64,000 nt of DNA from Ignavibacteria bacterium (lineage in GTDB: Bacteria > Bacteroidota > Ignavibacteria > Kapaibacteriales > UBA4661): assembly GCA_013298775.1 (NCBI GenBank), contig JAAFIV010000002.1, positions 1-64,000 of the forward strand, read 5' to 3'. The first letter of the stretch is position 1; each line of letters begins with the position of its first letter. The notes below the pieces were generated by a model. The model did no database searches. It saw only the letters and a program-made list of their open reading frames with translations, and had not been told where the DNA came from. Both the position numbers and the translations under genes were made by a program. Below are positions 28,201 to 36,545 of this stretch, one piece after another.

Positions 28201-28473
28201 GAGCTTTTTCAAGAACACGACATTGACGCTGTGATTATGGATATGGAAATGCCGATTGTCAATGGATATGAGGCGACCAAAATATTGCGTCAAATGCCCA
28301 AAGGGTTCACTATTCCTATTCTCGCTATGACAGGGCATAATGGAGAAAAGGAAATACTTCGTACTCTTGAGGTTGGATGTACAAAATGTTTTACAAAAGA
28401 AGGACTGGAAACAATTCGTCAAGTTGTTGCTGAATTGACCGACTATTTTTCCTCTCCAAAATTGAATGCCTAA
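25258..28473 (+). CDS. Hybrid histidine kinase with two receivers and an eroded ATPase domain
   Basis: A 1071-residue membrane sensor. TM1 about 18-38, TM2 about 190-212, two PAS domains (about 243-370 and 385-505), HisKA with intact SHEMRTPLHG (His about 528), HATPase-like region (about 620-735), then two receivers (ILVVDDDQD...VLMDIQMPVMDG from about 811; ILLVDDSEDFR...VIMDMEMPIVNG from about 944). The ATPase keeps an N-box-like LNLCDNLIQFS but the G1 box reads YILGGSVNQDI instead of DxGxG, and G2 reads AGLQITLL instead of GLGL. ATP binding is therefore doubtful. An Hpt protein follows at 28673. Confidence 0.9.
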   Translation: MPSTPTTQRLQEIRIAFVAMRKRYIVLLGSVFLVIVVGQYEIQKKLNQIGITYEALNELQQLYELGSLMKPKGLMIAASTTPEERAKSISDFSQNVQLYLDLFGKIRYNSDYHEVFGISDTVKQRIFRLDGATSLIRTSLPISSDTISLDTTFIRITTILSVQSRAEQELSVFVYGYKSELQKMRAFVQWLSLGGIAIIVLALGWELAFILLPSRNTTQTLFKEVEESQKNLETALKKVSDTRSRYELLFNQAHDCVYQLDGRGRFVFANTAAQKLLGYDSAMLAETYYLDYVHPDYRRSVTVEYLRTDQEGKPSSSPKDTLSSVNYSKSMSFPIVNANGTTRWVEQSFTKLYDNEMFVGYLGIARDVTERQEIQQYLEELVALHSLVLENISSAVISCDLQGVISVFNNAAEYMLGYSADEVIGEKTIIELFTLDDLYAKKKALLQSFGKEISSDLETFFLTAEHFGNYIQRSTLRSKHGSSASADMRIRLLKDSAGVVTGLLLTAQDVSDVQQLEQIKQDFISRVSHEMRTPLHGIMGMIEILQTSELNEEQRSMVDIAQAKSDVLLTLINDILEYSKIQSGALEIQNAHADMSILVSNISEVLQYRLFAKGIGLEIQLAPNTPPMLYCDPVRLYQIILNLCDNLIQFSEGGTLHIDIEYLEKSGGQNGLSLSLYILGGSVNQDIQRKVFAPFVDENSNKEMFHPAGLQITLLRGIVQQMGGVLWLENDLEKKSVFHIFLTIDNASAMLDENISSASNHQHSKKGFTPEVVSETVSSSNKGLSAIQHSTPQGVSSEQYSETTLPRKIIRILVVDDDQDNRSLAESFVMQSAHPLFSYQLTFAKNGEEAHQLFGEQLATAYPFDLVLMDIQMPVMDGFEATKSIRLQENAIKKSRVPIIAITANAMENYREKCLAVGMNDYLAKPVKKKQLNDMIEKWLEHRKNILLVDDSEDFRLIMQLQLEKEQRYNLFIASNGQEAIELFQEHDIDAVIMDMEMPIVNGYEATKILRQMPKGFTIPILAMTGHNGEKEILRTLEVGCTKCFTKEGLETIRQVVAELTDYFSSPKLNA

Positions 28474-28672
28474 CGAACCATTGCAGAAGCATTGTGGAAG
28501 TATTGATGACCATTTCGTAACTGATGAGGTCTTATCTTGGGAACGCAGATGTGAGGATTTTAAAGATAAAAAACAACGATAAAAAATCCTTAACATCCTT
28601 TCCATCTACGCTTCATCCGCGTTTCTTGATGAATGGCTACATTAGGTACACAAATTCAAAACCAAACTGTGC

Positions 28673-28990
28673 ATGAATACTTCGTCTGTCCAACGTACTG
28701 CTCGGGTTCCTAGAGATTTGGAGCCACTTTTAGAACGATATTTTTCCAATAGAAGGAAAGATATTCGTACCATTCAAGAATGTCTTCAGGAAAACAATTT
28801 TGAGCAAATACAAGGGATTGGGCATACAATGAAGGGATCTGGTTCGTCGTATGGCTTTCTTCCTATTACAGAGCTGGGTAAAGCAATCGAGCAAGCTGCA
28901 AAAAATGCAGACGCAACCAGTATTCAAGGGCATATGTACGAATTAGAGCAGTATATCAATACGGTACACATTGAGTTTGTTGATGAATAA
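28673..28990 (+). CDS. Hpt phosphotransfer protein
   Basis: A 105-residue histidine phosphotransfer domain protein. IQGIGHTMKGSGSSYGF contains the phosphorylated histidine and the following KGSG helix. It would shuttle phosphate between receivers, most likely those of the hybrid kinase encoded 199 bp upstream, or the receiver-phosphatase at 37936. It is the last regulatory gene before the polysaccharide cluster. Confidence 0.88.
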   Translation: MNTSSVQRTARVPRDLEPLLERYFSNRRKDIRTIQECLQENNFEQIQGIGHTMKGSGSSYGFLPITELGKAIEQAAKNADATSIQGHMYELEQYINTVHIEFVDE

Positions 28991-29007
28991 AGAAACAAAA
29001 TTTAGGA

Positions 29008-29127
29008 GGACTTTCGCAAACGGTTCGTTTCATGGGGCAGACAAGAGTGTCCGTCCTACTGAAGCCAGATGAAACCGAAGCCTGATAGTAGCGCAGACAC
29101 TCCTGTCTGCGCCGTTTGCGAAAATCC
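29008..29127. repeat. REPIN-like doublet with outer arms, copy 6
   Basis: Outer arms GGACTTTCGCAAACG and CGTTTGCGAAAATCC (one mismatch) enclose inward-facing REP units GGGCAGACAAGAGTGTCC and GTAGCGCAGACACTCCTGTC. It separates the Hpt gene from the glycosyltransferase gene. Confidence 0.82.
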
Positions 29128-29170
29128 CATTCAGATAAAACATGACCAGCATCGAATACGAAAAACGTAA

Positions 29171-29215
29171 GAAGAATTGAAAGAAGAATTGAAAGAAGAA
29201 TTGAAAGAAGAATTG
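29171..29215. repeat. 12-bp tandem repeat overlapping the glycosyltransferase ribosome-binding site
   Basis: GAAGAATTGAAA is repeated three times plus GAAGAATTG, ending 5 bp before the ATG at 29221. Each unit contains an AAGAAG purine run that could serve as a weak ribosome-binding site. Confidence 0.88.
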
Positions 29216-29220
29216 ATTGT

Positions 29221-31017
29221 ATGATGGAACATTATTTTACACCTTTCGAGCATCGCCAACCGCCTCCACCAATTCCGCATTCTGTTGGAAGAGAGCTGCT
29301 GTGGCAATTTCTCGCAACAGTTGCTCTTGCTCTCGGCGCGTGGTATATTTCTTGGCGATGGATGCACAGTATCAATTGGGACGCGCTGTGGTTCTCCTTG
29401 CCATTGCTGTTTGCGGAAACTATGTCGTACATTGGGCTGTGTATTTTTGCACTCAATTTATGGAAAGTCGAAGATACGCCAAGACAAGAGGCTCCGCGCT
29501 TTATCAATGACTGCGTGCGCGAACAGATGCCAGAACATCGTATTTCGGTGGATGTTTTCTTTCCAACCTTTAACGAAGACGTAGATTTGGTGCGGCTTGG
29601 CATTCGCGATGCAAAAAACATGCGCTATCCACACCCAATTGACGTTGCGATTCATGTGCTGGACGATGGTAAACGCGAGGAAATGCGCCGCGTTGCTGAA
29701 GAAGAAGGTGTCAATTACATCACGCGTGATAACAATGTTGGCTTCAAAGCGGGGAATTTACGCAATGCAATGGAGCAAACGCACGGCGATTTCATCGTTA
29801 TCTGCGATGCCGATACCCGCCCATTTCCTACGCTTCTGGAGCATACGCTTGGTTACTTCCGCGACCCCGATGTGGCGTGGGTTCAAACCCCGCAATGGTT
29901 TTTCGATTTAACCGAAGGCGTTTCCTTGAAGCATTGGTTGAAAAAGTATCTTTGGTTGCCAGGCTATGCTATTGGAGCGAGTATTGAAGCGGTTGTTGGG
30001 GAAATTCGGGTTGGGCATGATGTTTTTGTCAATGACCCGCAAATGTTCTTTGATGTTATCCAACGCAGGAGAAATTGGGCAAATGCTTCGTTTTGTTGTG
30101 GGGCAGGTTCCGTACATCGGCGCGAAGCCGTGATGCAGGCAGCAATGCAGACGTATTCCGATGCAATTGATGGGCATATTCGTAAAATGACGAGCGATGT
30201 TGAAAACGAGGAATTGCGTGTGAATTTATCTGAGGTCATGCGCAAAGAACTTGCATTGGAGACAGAAGTTGTGCCGTATAAATTCCATGTTTCGGAAGAT
30301 ATTTACACCTCAATTGTCCTCCATTCTTACAAAGAGCGCACGTGGAAATCGGTGTATCATCCGTTTGTAGAATCCAAAATGCTTTCGCCGCAAGACCTGT
30401 TGTCGTGGACGATTCAACGCTTCAAATATGCCGGCGGTTCGCTTGATATTTTCTTGCACGATAATCCGCTTTTCCGCAAAAGTAATCTTTCGTGGGCGCA
30501 ACGTGCGATGTATTTCGCAACGTTTTTTTCCTATTTGGCTGGTGTGTGGAATATCATTTTTTTGCTTTCCCCGATAATCTATTTATTTAGTGGCGTTTCA
30601 CCCGTGAATGCAGATTCTATCGCCTTTGCAGCTCACTTTCTTCCATTCATCTTGGCAACAGAGTGTGCTTTTTTGGTGGGAACTTGGGGAGTGGCTGGCT
30701 GGCAGGGCATGGCAAGTTATCTTTCCTTCTTCCCCGTGAATCTACGCGCTATCTGGACGGTTTTGCGTGGTGAAAAAATCAAATTTCCGGTAACACCGAA
30801 AAGTCGCCAAGAAGGAAATTTTTTGCATCTCGTCATCCCGCAAGTAGCGATTATTGTTCTCACGCTCTCTGGGCTTCTGTACTCAGGAACAATGCTCGCT
30901 TTGGGAAAAAACAGTAATTACTCAGGTTTTATTACAAACTGTTTTTGGGGCGGTGTCAATATCTTTGCAATGAGCGGAATTGTGATGGCTGCGCTCTGGA
31001 AGCCGCAAGAAAGCTGA
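29221..31017 (+). CDS. Cellulose-synthase-like family 2 glycosyltransferase
   Basis: A 598-residue processive inner-membrane synthase related to BcsA. Membrane spans flank the cytosolic GT-A domain. DDGKREE (about residue 148) binds UDP, CDADTRP (about 195) is the DxD metal site, HVSED (about 358) carries the catalytic-base position of the TED motif, and IQRFKYAGG (about 398) replaces the canonical QxxRW. C-terminal membrane helices follow. There is no PilZ domain, so direct c-di-GMP control as in BcsA is not expected. It heads a same-strand cluster with three DUF3131 genes, a ConA-fold protein and an outer-membrane barrel. The sugar polymer is unknown. Confidence 0.9.
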   Translation: MMEHYFTPFEHRQPPPPIPHSVGRELLWQFLATVALALGAWYISWRWMHSINWDALWFSLPLLFAETMSYIGLCIFALNLWKVEDTPRQEAPRFINDCVREQMPEHRISVDVFFPTFNEDVDLVRLGIRDAKNMRYPHPIDVAIHVLDDGKREEMRRVAEEEGVNYITRDNNVGFKAGNLRNAMEQTHGDFIVICDADTRPFPTLLEHTLGYFRDPDVAWVQTPQWFFDLTEGVSLKHWLKKYLWLPGYAIGASIEAVVGEIRVGHDVFVNDPQMFFDVIQRRRNWANASFCCGAGSVHRREAVMQAAMQTYSDAIDGHIRKMTSDVENEELRVNLSEVMRKELALETEVVPYKFHVSEDIYTSIVLHSYKERTWKSVYHPFVESKMLSPQDLLSWTIQRFKYAGGSLDIFLHDNPLFRKSNLSWAQRAMYFATFFSYLAGVWNIIFLLSPIIYLFSGVSPVNADSIAFAAHFLPFILATECAFLVGTWGVAGWQGMASYLSFFPVNLRAIWTVLRGEKIKFPVTPKSRQEGNFLHLVIPQVAIIVLTLSGLLYSGTMLALGKNSNYSGFITNCFWGGVNIFAMSGIVMAALWKPQES

Positions 31018-31056
31018 TTGTTTTTGTTAAGGTTAGGGACAGAACTATATTAAATT

Positions 31057-31129
31057 GGGCAAACAAGAGTGTCTGCCCTACTGAAGCCAGTATGTATCGG
31101 TAACGCAGACACTCTTATCTCTGCGCTAC
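31057..31129. repeat. REPIN-like doublet, copy 7
   Basis: GGCAAACAAGAGTGTCTGCC then CTACTG on the left; GGTAACGCAGACACTCTTAT and CTGCG on the right. It lies between the synthase and the first DUF3131 gene. Confidence 0.72.
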
Positions 31130-31231
31130 GAGATGCCAAGGTATTATGTCCACAATCCTAGCAACTGAAATGTAATACTATCATATGATTATGAGAATTT
31201 GCCAATTTCTTTATCGTTTCTTTCATTGTTT

Positions 31232-32581
31232 ATGAACTTTACACAAGGTTTGAAAGCTGCTCGAAGCCGCATTGTTATTATTCTTGGGCTGCTTACGTCG
31301 GTGGGAATAATTGTTGCCATTGATAATTCCGATTTGACTATCGCTAAAAACCAACGTCTTTTGCGCGGTGTAAATACGCCCGGCAATATTTTTTTGGTGG
31401 ACACATCAAAAGGAATTCCAACGCCTCCTTCGCAGGAATTATCTGCCCAAGAACAAGAGTTTGCGCGGATTGCATGGAAATATTTTGAGCGGAATTATCA
31501 AGAACAAACGGGCTTGGTGAACTCGGTGGACCAATATCCAGCCTCAACGATGTGGGACACGGGTTCGTATCTCATGGGTGTTCTGTCGGCGTATAAATTG
31601 GGCATTATCTCAGAAGAAGTTTTCAAAAAGCGCATCAGTTCTTGCTTGCAGGCGTTGGCTGTATTGCCTTTGTATGATAACGAATTGCCAAATAAATCAT
31701 ACAATACCACGACAAAGCAAATGGTCAATTACGACAATTCCCCCTCACCACGCGGTATTGGCTGGTCTGCAATTGATGTTGGCAGATTGTTTGTTCCCAT
31801 GAATATTCTTACGTGGCAATATCCCGAATTTGCTGGGCAGGTGCGAGCTGTTATCAAGCGTTTGCGCTTTTCGCATGTGGTACAAGGTGGCATCATGTTT
31901 GGCGCAGTTGTGGGGGATAGCAATACAACAGAATACCCACAAGAAGGACGTATTGGATATGAGGAATATGCTGCAAAGTCTTATTCTATCATGGGTACAG
32001 ACGTTTTCGGTGCTTTGAAATACGATGATTTTTTGCAATACGAAAATATTTATGGAATACAAATTCCAACAGACAGCCGAACACCTGACCGTTACAAGGC
32101 TTTCAACTACGTGGTCAGTGAGCCATATATTTTGGACGGTTTGGAATATGGCTTTGATAATTATTCCAGAGAATTTGCCTATCGCGTGTATCGCGCACAG
32201 GAAGAGCGTTTCAATAGAACTGGCATTCCAACAGCAGTAAGTGAGGATAACATTGATACCGTTCCGTACTTTGTGTATAATACCGTGTTTACTGCTGGTA
32301 AGCAATGGAGCTGTATTACTGACAAGGGCGAAGATGTATCGCAGTTTCGCTCATTGAGTACCAAAGCGGTTTTTGGCTGGTATGTTTTGTACCAAACCGA
32401 ATACACGAAGAAACTTCTTGAAAAAACCGCCTCCCTCTACGACCCTGATAAAGGCTGGTTTTCTGGAGTGTATGAAAAAACAGGGAAGCCCAACAAAGCT
32501 ATCACCTGTAATACAAACGCAATTATCTTAGAAGCATTGTGCTACAAAAAATTTGGTCCACATTTGAAACTGTTGAATTAA
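31232..32581 (+). CDS. DUF3131 protein, copy 1
   Basis: A 449-residue exported or membrane-anchored protein: the N-terminal helix IVIILGLLTSVGIIVAI is a signal anchor. The DUF3131 domain starts at AWKYFERNYQEQTGLVN and carries TMWDTGSYL, ELPNKSYN, GWSAIDVGRL, GYEEYAAKSY and TVPYFVYNTVF. Such domains are expected to form an alpha/alpha toroid like glucoamylases; glycosidase or lyase activity is inferred, not shown. Start at 31232 (MNFTQ) is preferred over 31199. It sits behind the polysaccharide synthase, so a role in trimming or modifying the polymer is likely. Confidence 0.85.
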   Translation: MNFTQGLKAARSRIVIILGLLTSVGIIVAIDNSDLTIAKNQRLLRGVNTPGNIFLVDTSKGIPTPPSQELSAQEQEFARIAWKYFERNYQEQTGLVNSVDQYPASTMWDTGSYLMGVLSAYKLGIISEEVFKKRISSCLQALAVLPLYDNELPNKSYNTTTKQMVNYDNSPSPRGIGWSAIDVGRLFVPMNILTWQYPEFAGQVRAVIKRLRFSHVVQGGIMFGAVVGDSNTTEYPQEGRIGYEEYAAKSYSIMGTDVFGALKYDDFLQYENIYGIQIPTDSRTPDRYKAFNYVVSEPYILDGLEYGFDNYSREFAYRVYRAQEERFNRTGIPTAVSEDNIDTVPYFVYNTVFTAGKQWSCITDKGEDVSQFRSLSTKAVFGWYVLYQTEYTKKLLEKTASLYDPDKGWFSGVYEKTGKPNKAITCNTNAIILEALCYKKFGPHLKLLN

Positions 32582-32659
32582 ACCTTTGCTTTGCTTGAAC
32601 TTCCTAAAGAACGACGTGGTTTATCCGCTTGAGAATCATTGCAATAATCTTTCAAAATT

Positions 32660-34072
32660 ATGTTTACAATCCGCATTCTATCAGGTTTCTTGCTTGTTTG
32701 TAGTTTGTATTTTTCTACATCTCCTTTGCATGCACAGCTTCCGCAGCGAGATTTTGGGCGGCATCCGGGCAGAAATGGTGCTTTGACCGAAGAAGAAATC
32801 ACGATGGCTCGCCGTGCATGGAAATACTTTGAGCGCAACTATCAAGATTCGACGGGACTTGTAAACGCAGTAGACAAATATCCTTCCACAACGATGTGGG
32901 ATATTGCTGGATATATGGCTGCACTCGTGGCGGTGCGGGAAATGGGTATCATTACGCCAGAACTTTTCGATGCTCGCATTACCAAAATGTTTGCAACGTT
33001 TCAAAAAGTTTCGTTGTTTCGTGATGAATTGCCCAATAAATGTTACCACACAATCACCGCACAAAAGGTGAATTATGGTAACGAGCCAATGGAAATCGGC
33101 TTTTCGGCGATTGACTTAGCACGCTTTTTGCTGTGGTCGAAGGTCATCAAAGAACGCTTTCCCCAGCATAGCGACCGCATTGATGAGTTCATTTTGCGCT
33201 GGAGATTCAAAAATGTGATTGATAGTGTTGGCATGCTCTACGGCGCAACGGTGGATGACAAAGACAAAAAGAAAACGAAGTATTTGCAGGAAGGGCGTTT
33301 GGGCTATGAAGAATATTCCGCAAAATGTTTTCAGTTGTGGGGCTTTGAAACGGGAATGGCTGCAAAACCTGAACCCTACGACACCCGCACTATTTACGGC
33401 GTTGAGATTCCCTACGACACCCGCGACCCACGCGAATTAGGTGCGCATAACTACGTCGTTTCAGAAAGTTATGTGCTGGATGGCATCGAATTAAACTGGG
33501 ATTCTGGCTTTGACCGTACCTCGCGCGATGATGACTACACCGATAAAATAATTGCGGAATTTGCCCAGCGCATTTACAAGGTTCAAGAAGAGCGATTTCG
33601 TAAAACAGGCATTATGACCGCACGAACAGAGCATCAGCTCGACGGCGATCCCTATTTTGTGTATGATGCTATTTTTACCGATGGTTATCCTTGGAATACC
33701 ATCACCGAACCCGGCAAACATGTTCCACAATATGCGGCGGTTGCTCTGAAAGGCGCATTGGGACTGTGGTCTCTTTGGCAAACAAAATATACCGATTCAT
33801 TGTTTAATTACATCAAAAATGCTTACGACCCAGAAAAAGGCTACTACGAAGGCATTTTTGAGCGTAAAGGGAATGACCTCATAAAAACCTTCACGATGAA
33901 CAATAACGGAATTATGCTTGAAACCTTGCTATACAAGATGCAAGGAAAATTGGTTCGATTTTCTGGACGAGATAGTAAATGGGACAAAACCTTACGTAAT
34001 CGCGAAGAACCCAAGAATAGTTATATTTACGAGCGACAGCGCAAACCATTGGAAAGCGCATTAAAGCAATGA
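32660..34072 (+). CDS. DUF3131 protein, copy 2
   Basis: A 470-residue periplasmic paralogue of the neighbouring genes. A signal peptide (ILSGFLLVCSLYFSTSPLHAQ) is followed by AWKYFERNYQDSTGLVN, TMWDIAGYM, ELPNKCYH, GFSAIDLARFL, GYEEYSAKCF and GDPYFVYDAIF, so it keeps the same conserved positions as copy 1. Compared with copy 1 it has a longer C-terminus (YIYERQRKPLESALKQ). It starts 78 bp after copy 1 and ends 18 bp before copy 3, in operon-like spacing. Confidence 0.86.
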   Translation: MFTIRILSGFLLVCSLYFSTSPLHAQLPQRDFGRHPGRNGALTEEEITMARRAWKYFERNYQDSTGLVNAVDKYPSTTMWDIAGYMAALVAVREMGIITPELFDARITKMFATFQKVSLFRDELPNKCYHTITAQKVNYGNEPMEIGFSAIDLARFLLWSKVIKERFPQHSDRIDEFILRWRFKNVIDSVGMLYGATVDDKDKKKTKYLQEGRLGYEEYSAKCFQLWGFETGMAAKPEPYDTRTIYGVEIPYDTRDPRELGAHNYVVSESYVLDGIELNWDSGFDRTSRDDDYTDKIIAEFAQRIYKVQEERFRKTGIMTARTEHQLDGDPYFVYDAIFTDGYPWNTITEPGKHVPQYAAVALKGALGLWSLWQTKYTDSLFNYIKNAYDPEKGYYEGIFERKGNDLIKTFTMNNNGIMLETLLYKMQGKLVRFSGRDSKWDKTLRNREEPKNSYIYERQRKPLESALKQ

Positions 34073-34090
34073 GTGTGAATCGGTATCTTT

Positions 34091-35500
34091 ATGAAACAAC
34101 TTTTTCAGAACAATCATCATCATAATTTGCTCCGGCGAGCTTATTCCCTATGTGCCGCTCTCTGTCTTGTGTTTGTGAGTTCATGCGGTGTTATTGTTCG
34201 CTCTATTGATGAAGGTACTGAAAAAGCGGTGAATGTTTTCAAAGAAGGTCGGCGCGGTCGTTTGAGTGAAGAAGAGCAGCTCTGGGCGAAAATTGCTTGG
34301 AAATATTTCGAGAATAATTACAATCCGCAAACTGGTTTGGTGAATGCGAAAGATGCGTCGCAGATTGTAACAATGGAAAGCATTGGCGATTACATTATTG
34401 CTTTGATGGCAGCGCGTGAACTGGAAGTAATTAGCAAACATGAATTTGACAGCCGATTAAGTTTGGTGTTTGGTTTCTTGAATACCATGAAACTTGCCTT
34501 CGGCGAATTGCCCAATGTCAATTATCACGCCGTTTCTTTACAGCCCTTAAATTATGCCGCAAAGCCCGCCGTTATTGGCTGGCAGATACATCATATCGGA
34601 AGGCTTATGACAGTTTTACGCCTTCTTCGGAATAAGTATGCGTATTACGGCGAATACGTTGATAGAGTTATTTTGCGTTGGTCTTTTTGCAATTGCATAG
34701 ATAAAGAAGGGAATTTGTATAGTGCAGTGAATGTAAACGACAAAGCGGCAAAATTTCTCGACGGCAAGCATGGGCAAAAAGAATATACTGCTCGTGGCTT
34801 CAAAGCGTGGGGATTCAGTATGGAAGCGGCTTCTAGCATTGACCCGATAGAAACAATTCGTATAAACGATATTGAAATCTATTTTGATGGCAATGACGAG
34901 CGGGCAAGCAACAGCAATAATGCGGTAACGAGCATGCCCTATTTTCTCACGTTATTAGAATTTGGTTGGGAAAATATCTCGTATCTCGCGCTGGATAAAC
35001 GGTATTATGAGCAGATTATGAATGTGTATGAAGTTCAAAAACGACGACATGAGCGCGAAGACATATTCACTGCCCGTGCAAAGCATGAAGTTACCACAGA
35101 GCCATTTACTGTGTACGATGCGTTGTTTTCCAATGGCTATAAATGGACAACAATTTCCAGTTCAGGTGTCTATTTTCCACAGCATGCTGCCGTTTCCACA
35201 AAAGCTGCTTTTGCTATGTGGGCAGCCTTCAAAACGCCTTACACCGACGCACTCATGCAAATTTCCAACTCCCTTTTTGACCCAGCACGTGGCTGGTACG
35301 AAGGGCGTTTAGAAAAAACAGGTGATATTGTCCGCACACTTACTTGTCAAACAAACGCTATTGTCTTAGAATCGCTCTTATTCAAAAAATCTGGTCGCTT
35401 ATACGAACAAGCTCATGAAGAAGACGACCTTTATAGAATCTATCTCCGCGATGAATTTAAACTCCTCAAAAAATGTCTTCCACTTAAAAAATCTTATTAA
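34091..35500 (+). CDS. DUF3131 protein, copy 3 (diverged lipoprotein)
   Basis: A 469-residue paralogue with a lipoprotein-type signal (CLVFVSSCGVIV). The AWKYFENNYNPQTGLVN start is kept, but the TMWD motif of copies 1 and 2 is TMES here, GW/FSAID becomes GWQIHH, and GYEEY becomes GQKEY. These are the positions most likely to line the active site, so copy 3 may bind rather than cleave glycan, or have another specificity. Its 3' end overlaps the next gene by about 50 bp. Confidence 0.84.
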   Translation: MKQLFQNNHHHNLLRRAYSLCAALCLVFVSSCGVIVRSIDEGTEKAVNVFKEGRRGRLSEEEQLWAKIAWKYFENNYNPQTGLVNAKDASQIVTMESIGDYIIALMAARELEVISKHEFDSRLSLVFGFLNTMKLAFGELPNVNYHAVSLQPLNYAAKPAVIGWQIHHIGRLMTVLRLLRNKYAYYGEYVDRVILRWSFCNCIDKEGNLYSAVNVNDKAAKFLDGKHGQKEYTARGFKAWGFSMEAASSIDPIETIRINDIEIYFDGNDERASNSNNAVTSMPYFLTLLEFGWENISYLALDKRYYEQIMNVYEVQKRRHEREDIFTARAKHEVTTEPFTVYDALFSNGYKWTTISSSGVYFPQHAAVSTKAAFAMWAAFKTPYTDALMQISNSLFDPARGWYEGRLEKTGDIVRTLTCQTNAIVLESLLFKKSGRLYEQAHEEDDLYRIYLRDEFKLLKKCLPLKKSY

Positions 35501-36530
35501 CATTAGTGGATTCCTTTTCTTCTTGCTGTATGCTGGTTGTCTCTTTGCTCAATATCAAGTAGTTTCTCCTAGTAGTTTGGAATCCAAACAATTAAAAAAA
35601 ATCCCGCTCTCCAAAGAACCTATTCTTCCACCACTACCGCCCGCAATCCAAAAAGCTGTGAATGAACGGCTTCAAAAGGAACAACTTCAGAAGGAACAGC
35701 TTCAAAAAGAGAACCTTCAGAAAGAAAAAGAACACGAGCAACAACAAGAAACGCAACCGCATAATTTTCATAATCTTCGCCACGAAGAAGAAAGCCTCGA
35801 AGAAAAAGGAAATGCGAGCCGTAGTTATCCAGCTCCAGATACACTGTTTTGGGGCGGAATACGATGGATAGCGCGGAATTCCTCAGAACGAGGTGAACCT
35901 TTCAACACCATTTTTTCTGGAAAAAAAACGGAAGTGTTTGTGGATGACCAAAATAAACTGCACCTTGTTATCAATAAGCGAGATGGCTATTGGTATAGTA
36001 TTGATTTAGCAGCAGATACGAGCTTAGGGTACGGCGTATATGGGTTATTTGCCGAAACAAAATTCGATGAATTTGCTCCGAATGTACAGTTTGAATTTTC
36101 CATTACGCCCGATGCGGCAATGGACACATACACCGCACCAATACTTGCTATTCAATGTACAAAACTGCATGAACAGACAATTTCTCCACTTCGCTACCTT
36201 GTGGCAAATGTGGAGCAGAATCTGGTCGGTGAGCGCAAAGAAAAAGTCTTTCGGTCTGATGAACCATTTCGGATGCAAGGGCTTTTTTCCACGCATGCAA
36301 TGACGTGGAAAAGCCGTAGTTGTGAATTTGCAAGCTACCACGACCATGGTCTGCCGAGCAAGTATTTAGCTGCATTATGGGATTTTTCTGGTTCTCCAGC
36401 AACAGGTCTGAAAGTCCCTGAGCCAACACCGACAAATACTCTTCGCCTCCGCTTATGGTGTACTGGCTCGCCCATTGACAACAAGCCGATTGAAGTTGTG
36501 ATTAAAAAAATTGTGTATCGGTCTGAATAA
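35451..36530 (+). CDS. Secreted ConA-fold (GH16-like) protein
   Basis: A 359-residue protein if started at MNLNSSKN (35451); ATG 35415 is also in frame. After a signal sequence (LINISGFLFFLLYAGCLFAQ) comes a linker with four LQKEQ-type repeats (15-bp DNA units at 35670-35729) that would form a coiled coil. The rest (DTLFWGGIRWIARNSSERGE, LHLVINKRDGYWYSIDL, GYGVYGLFAETKF) looks like a concanavalin/laminarinase-type beta sandwich. The GH16 catalytic ExDxE motif is not apparent, so glycan binding is more likely than hydrolysis. It overlaps DUF3131 copy 3 and is 15 bp from the barrel gene. Confidence 0.7.
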   Translation: MNLNSSKNVFHLKNLINISGFLFFLLYAGCLFAQYQVVSPSSLESKQLKKIPLSKEPILPPLPPAIQKAVNERLQKEQLQKEQLQKENLQKEKEHEQQQETQPHNFHNLRHEEESLEEKGNASRSYPAPDTLFWGGIRWIARNSSERGEPFNTIFSGKKTEVFVDDQNKLHLVINKRDGYWYSIDLAADTSLGYGVYGLFAETKFDEFAPNVQFEFSITPDAAMDTYTAPILAIQCTKLHEQTISPLRYLVANVEQNLVGERKEKVFRSDEPFRMQGLFSTHAMTWKSRSCEFASYHDHGLPSKYLAALWDFSGSPATGLKVPEPTPTNTLRLRLWCTGSPIDNKPIEVVIKKIVYRSE

Positions 36531-36545
36531 ATTACGAAGGGTAGT

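Noticed and set aside
29221-31017. The synthase as a true bcsA cellulose gene
   Set aside because: It lacks PilZ, has QRFKYA in place of QxxRW, and no bcsB, bcsC or bcsZ lies near, so I call it cellulose-synthase-like only.
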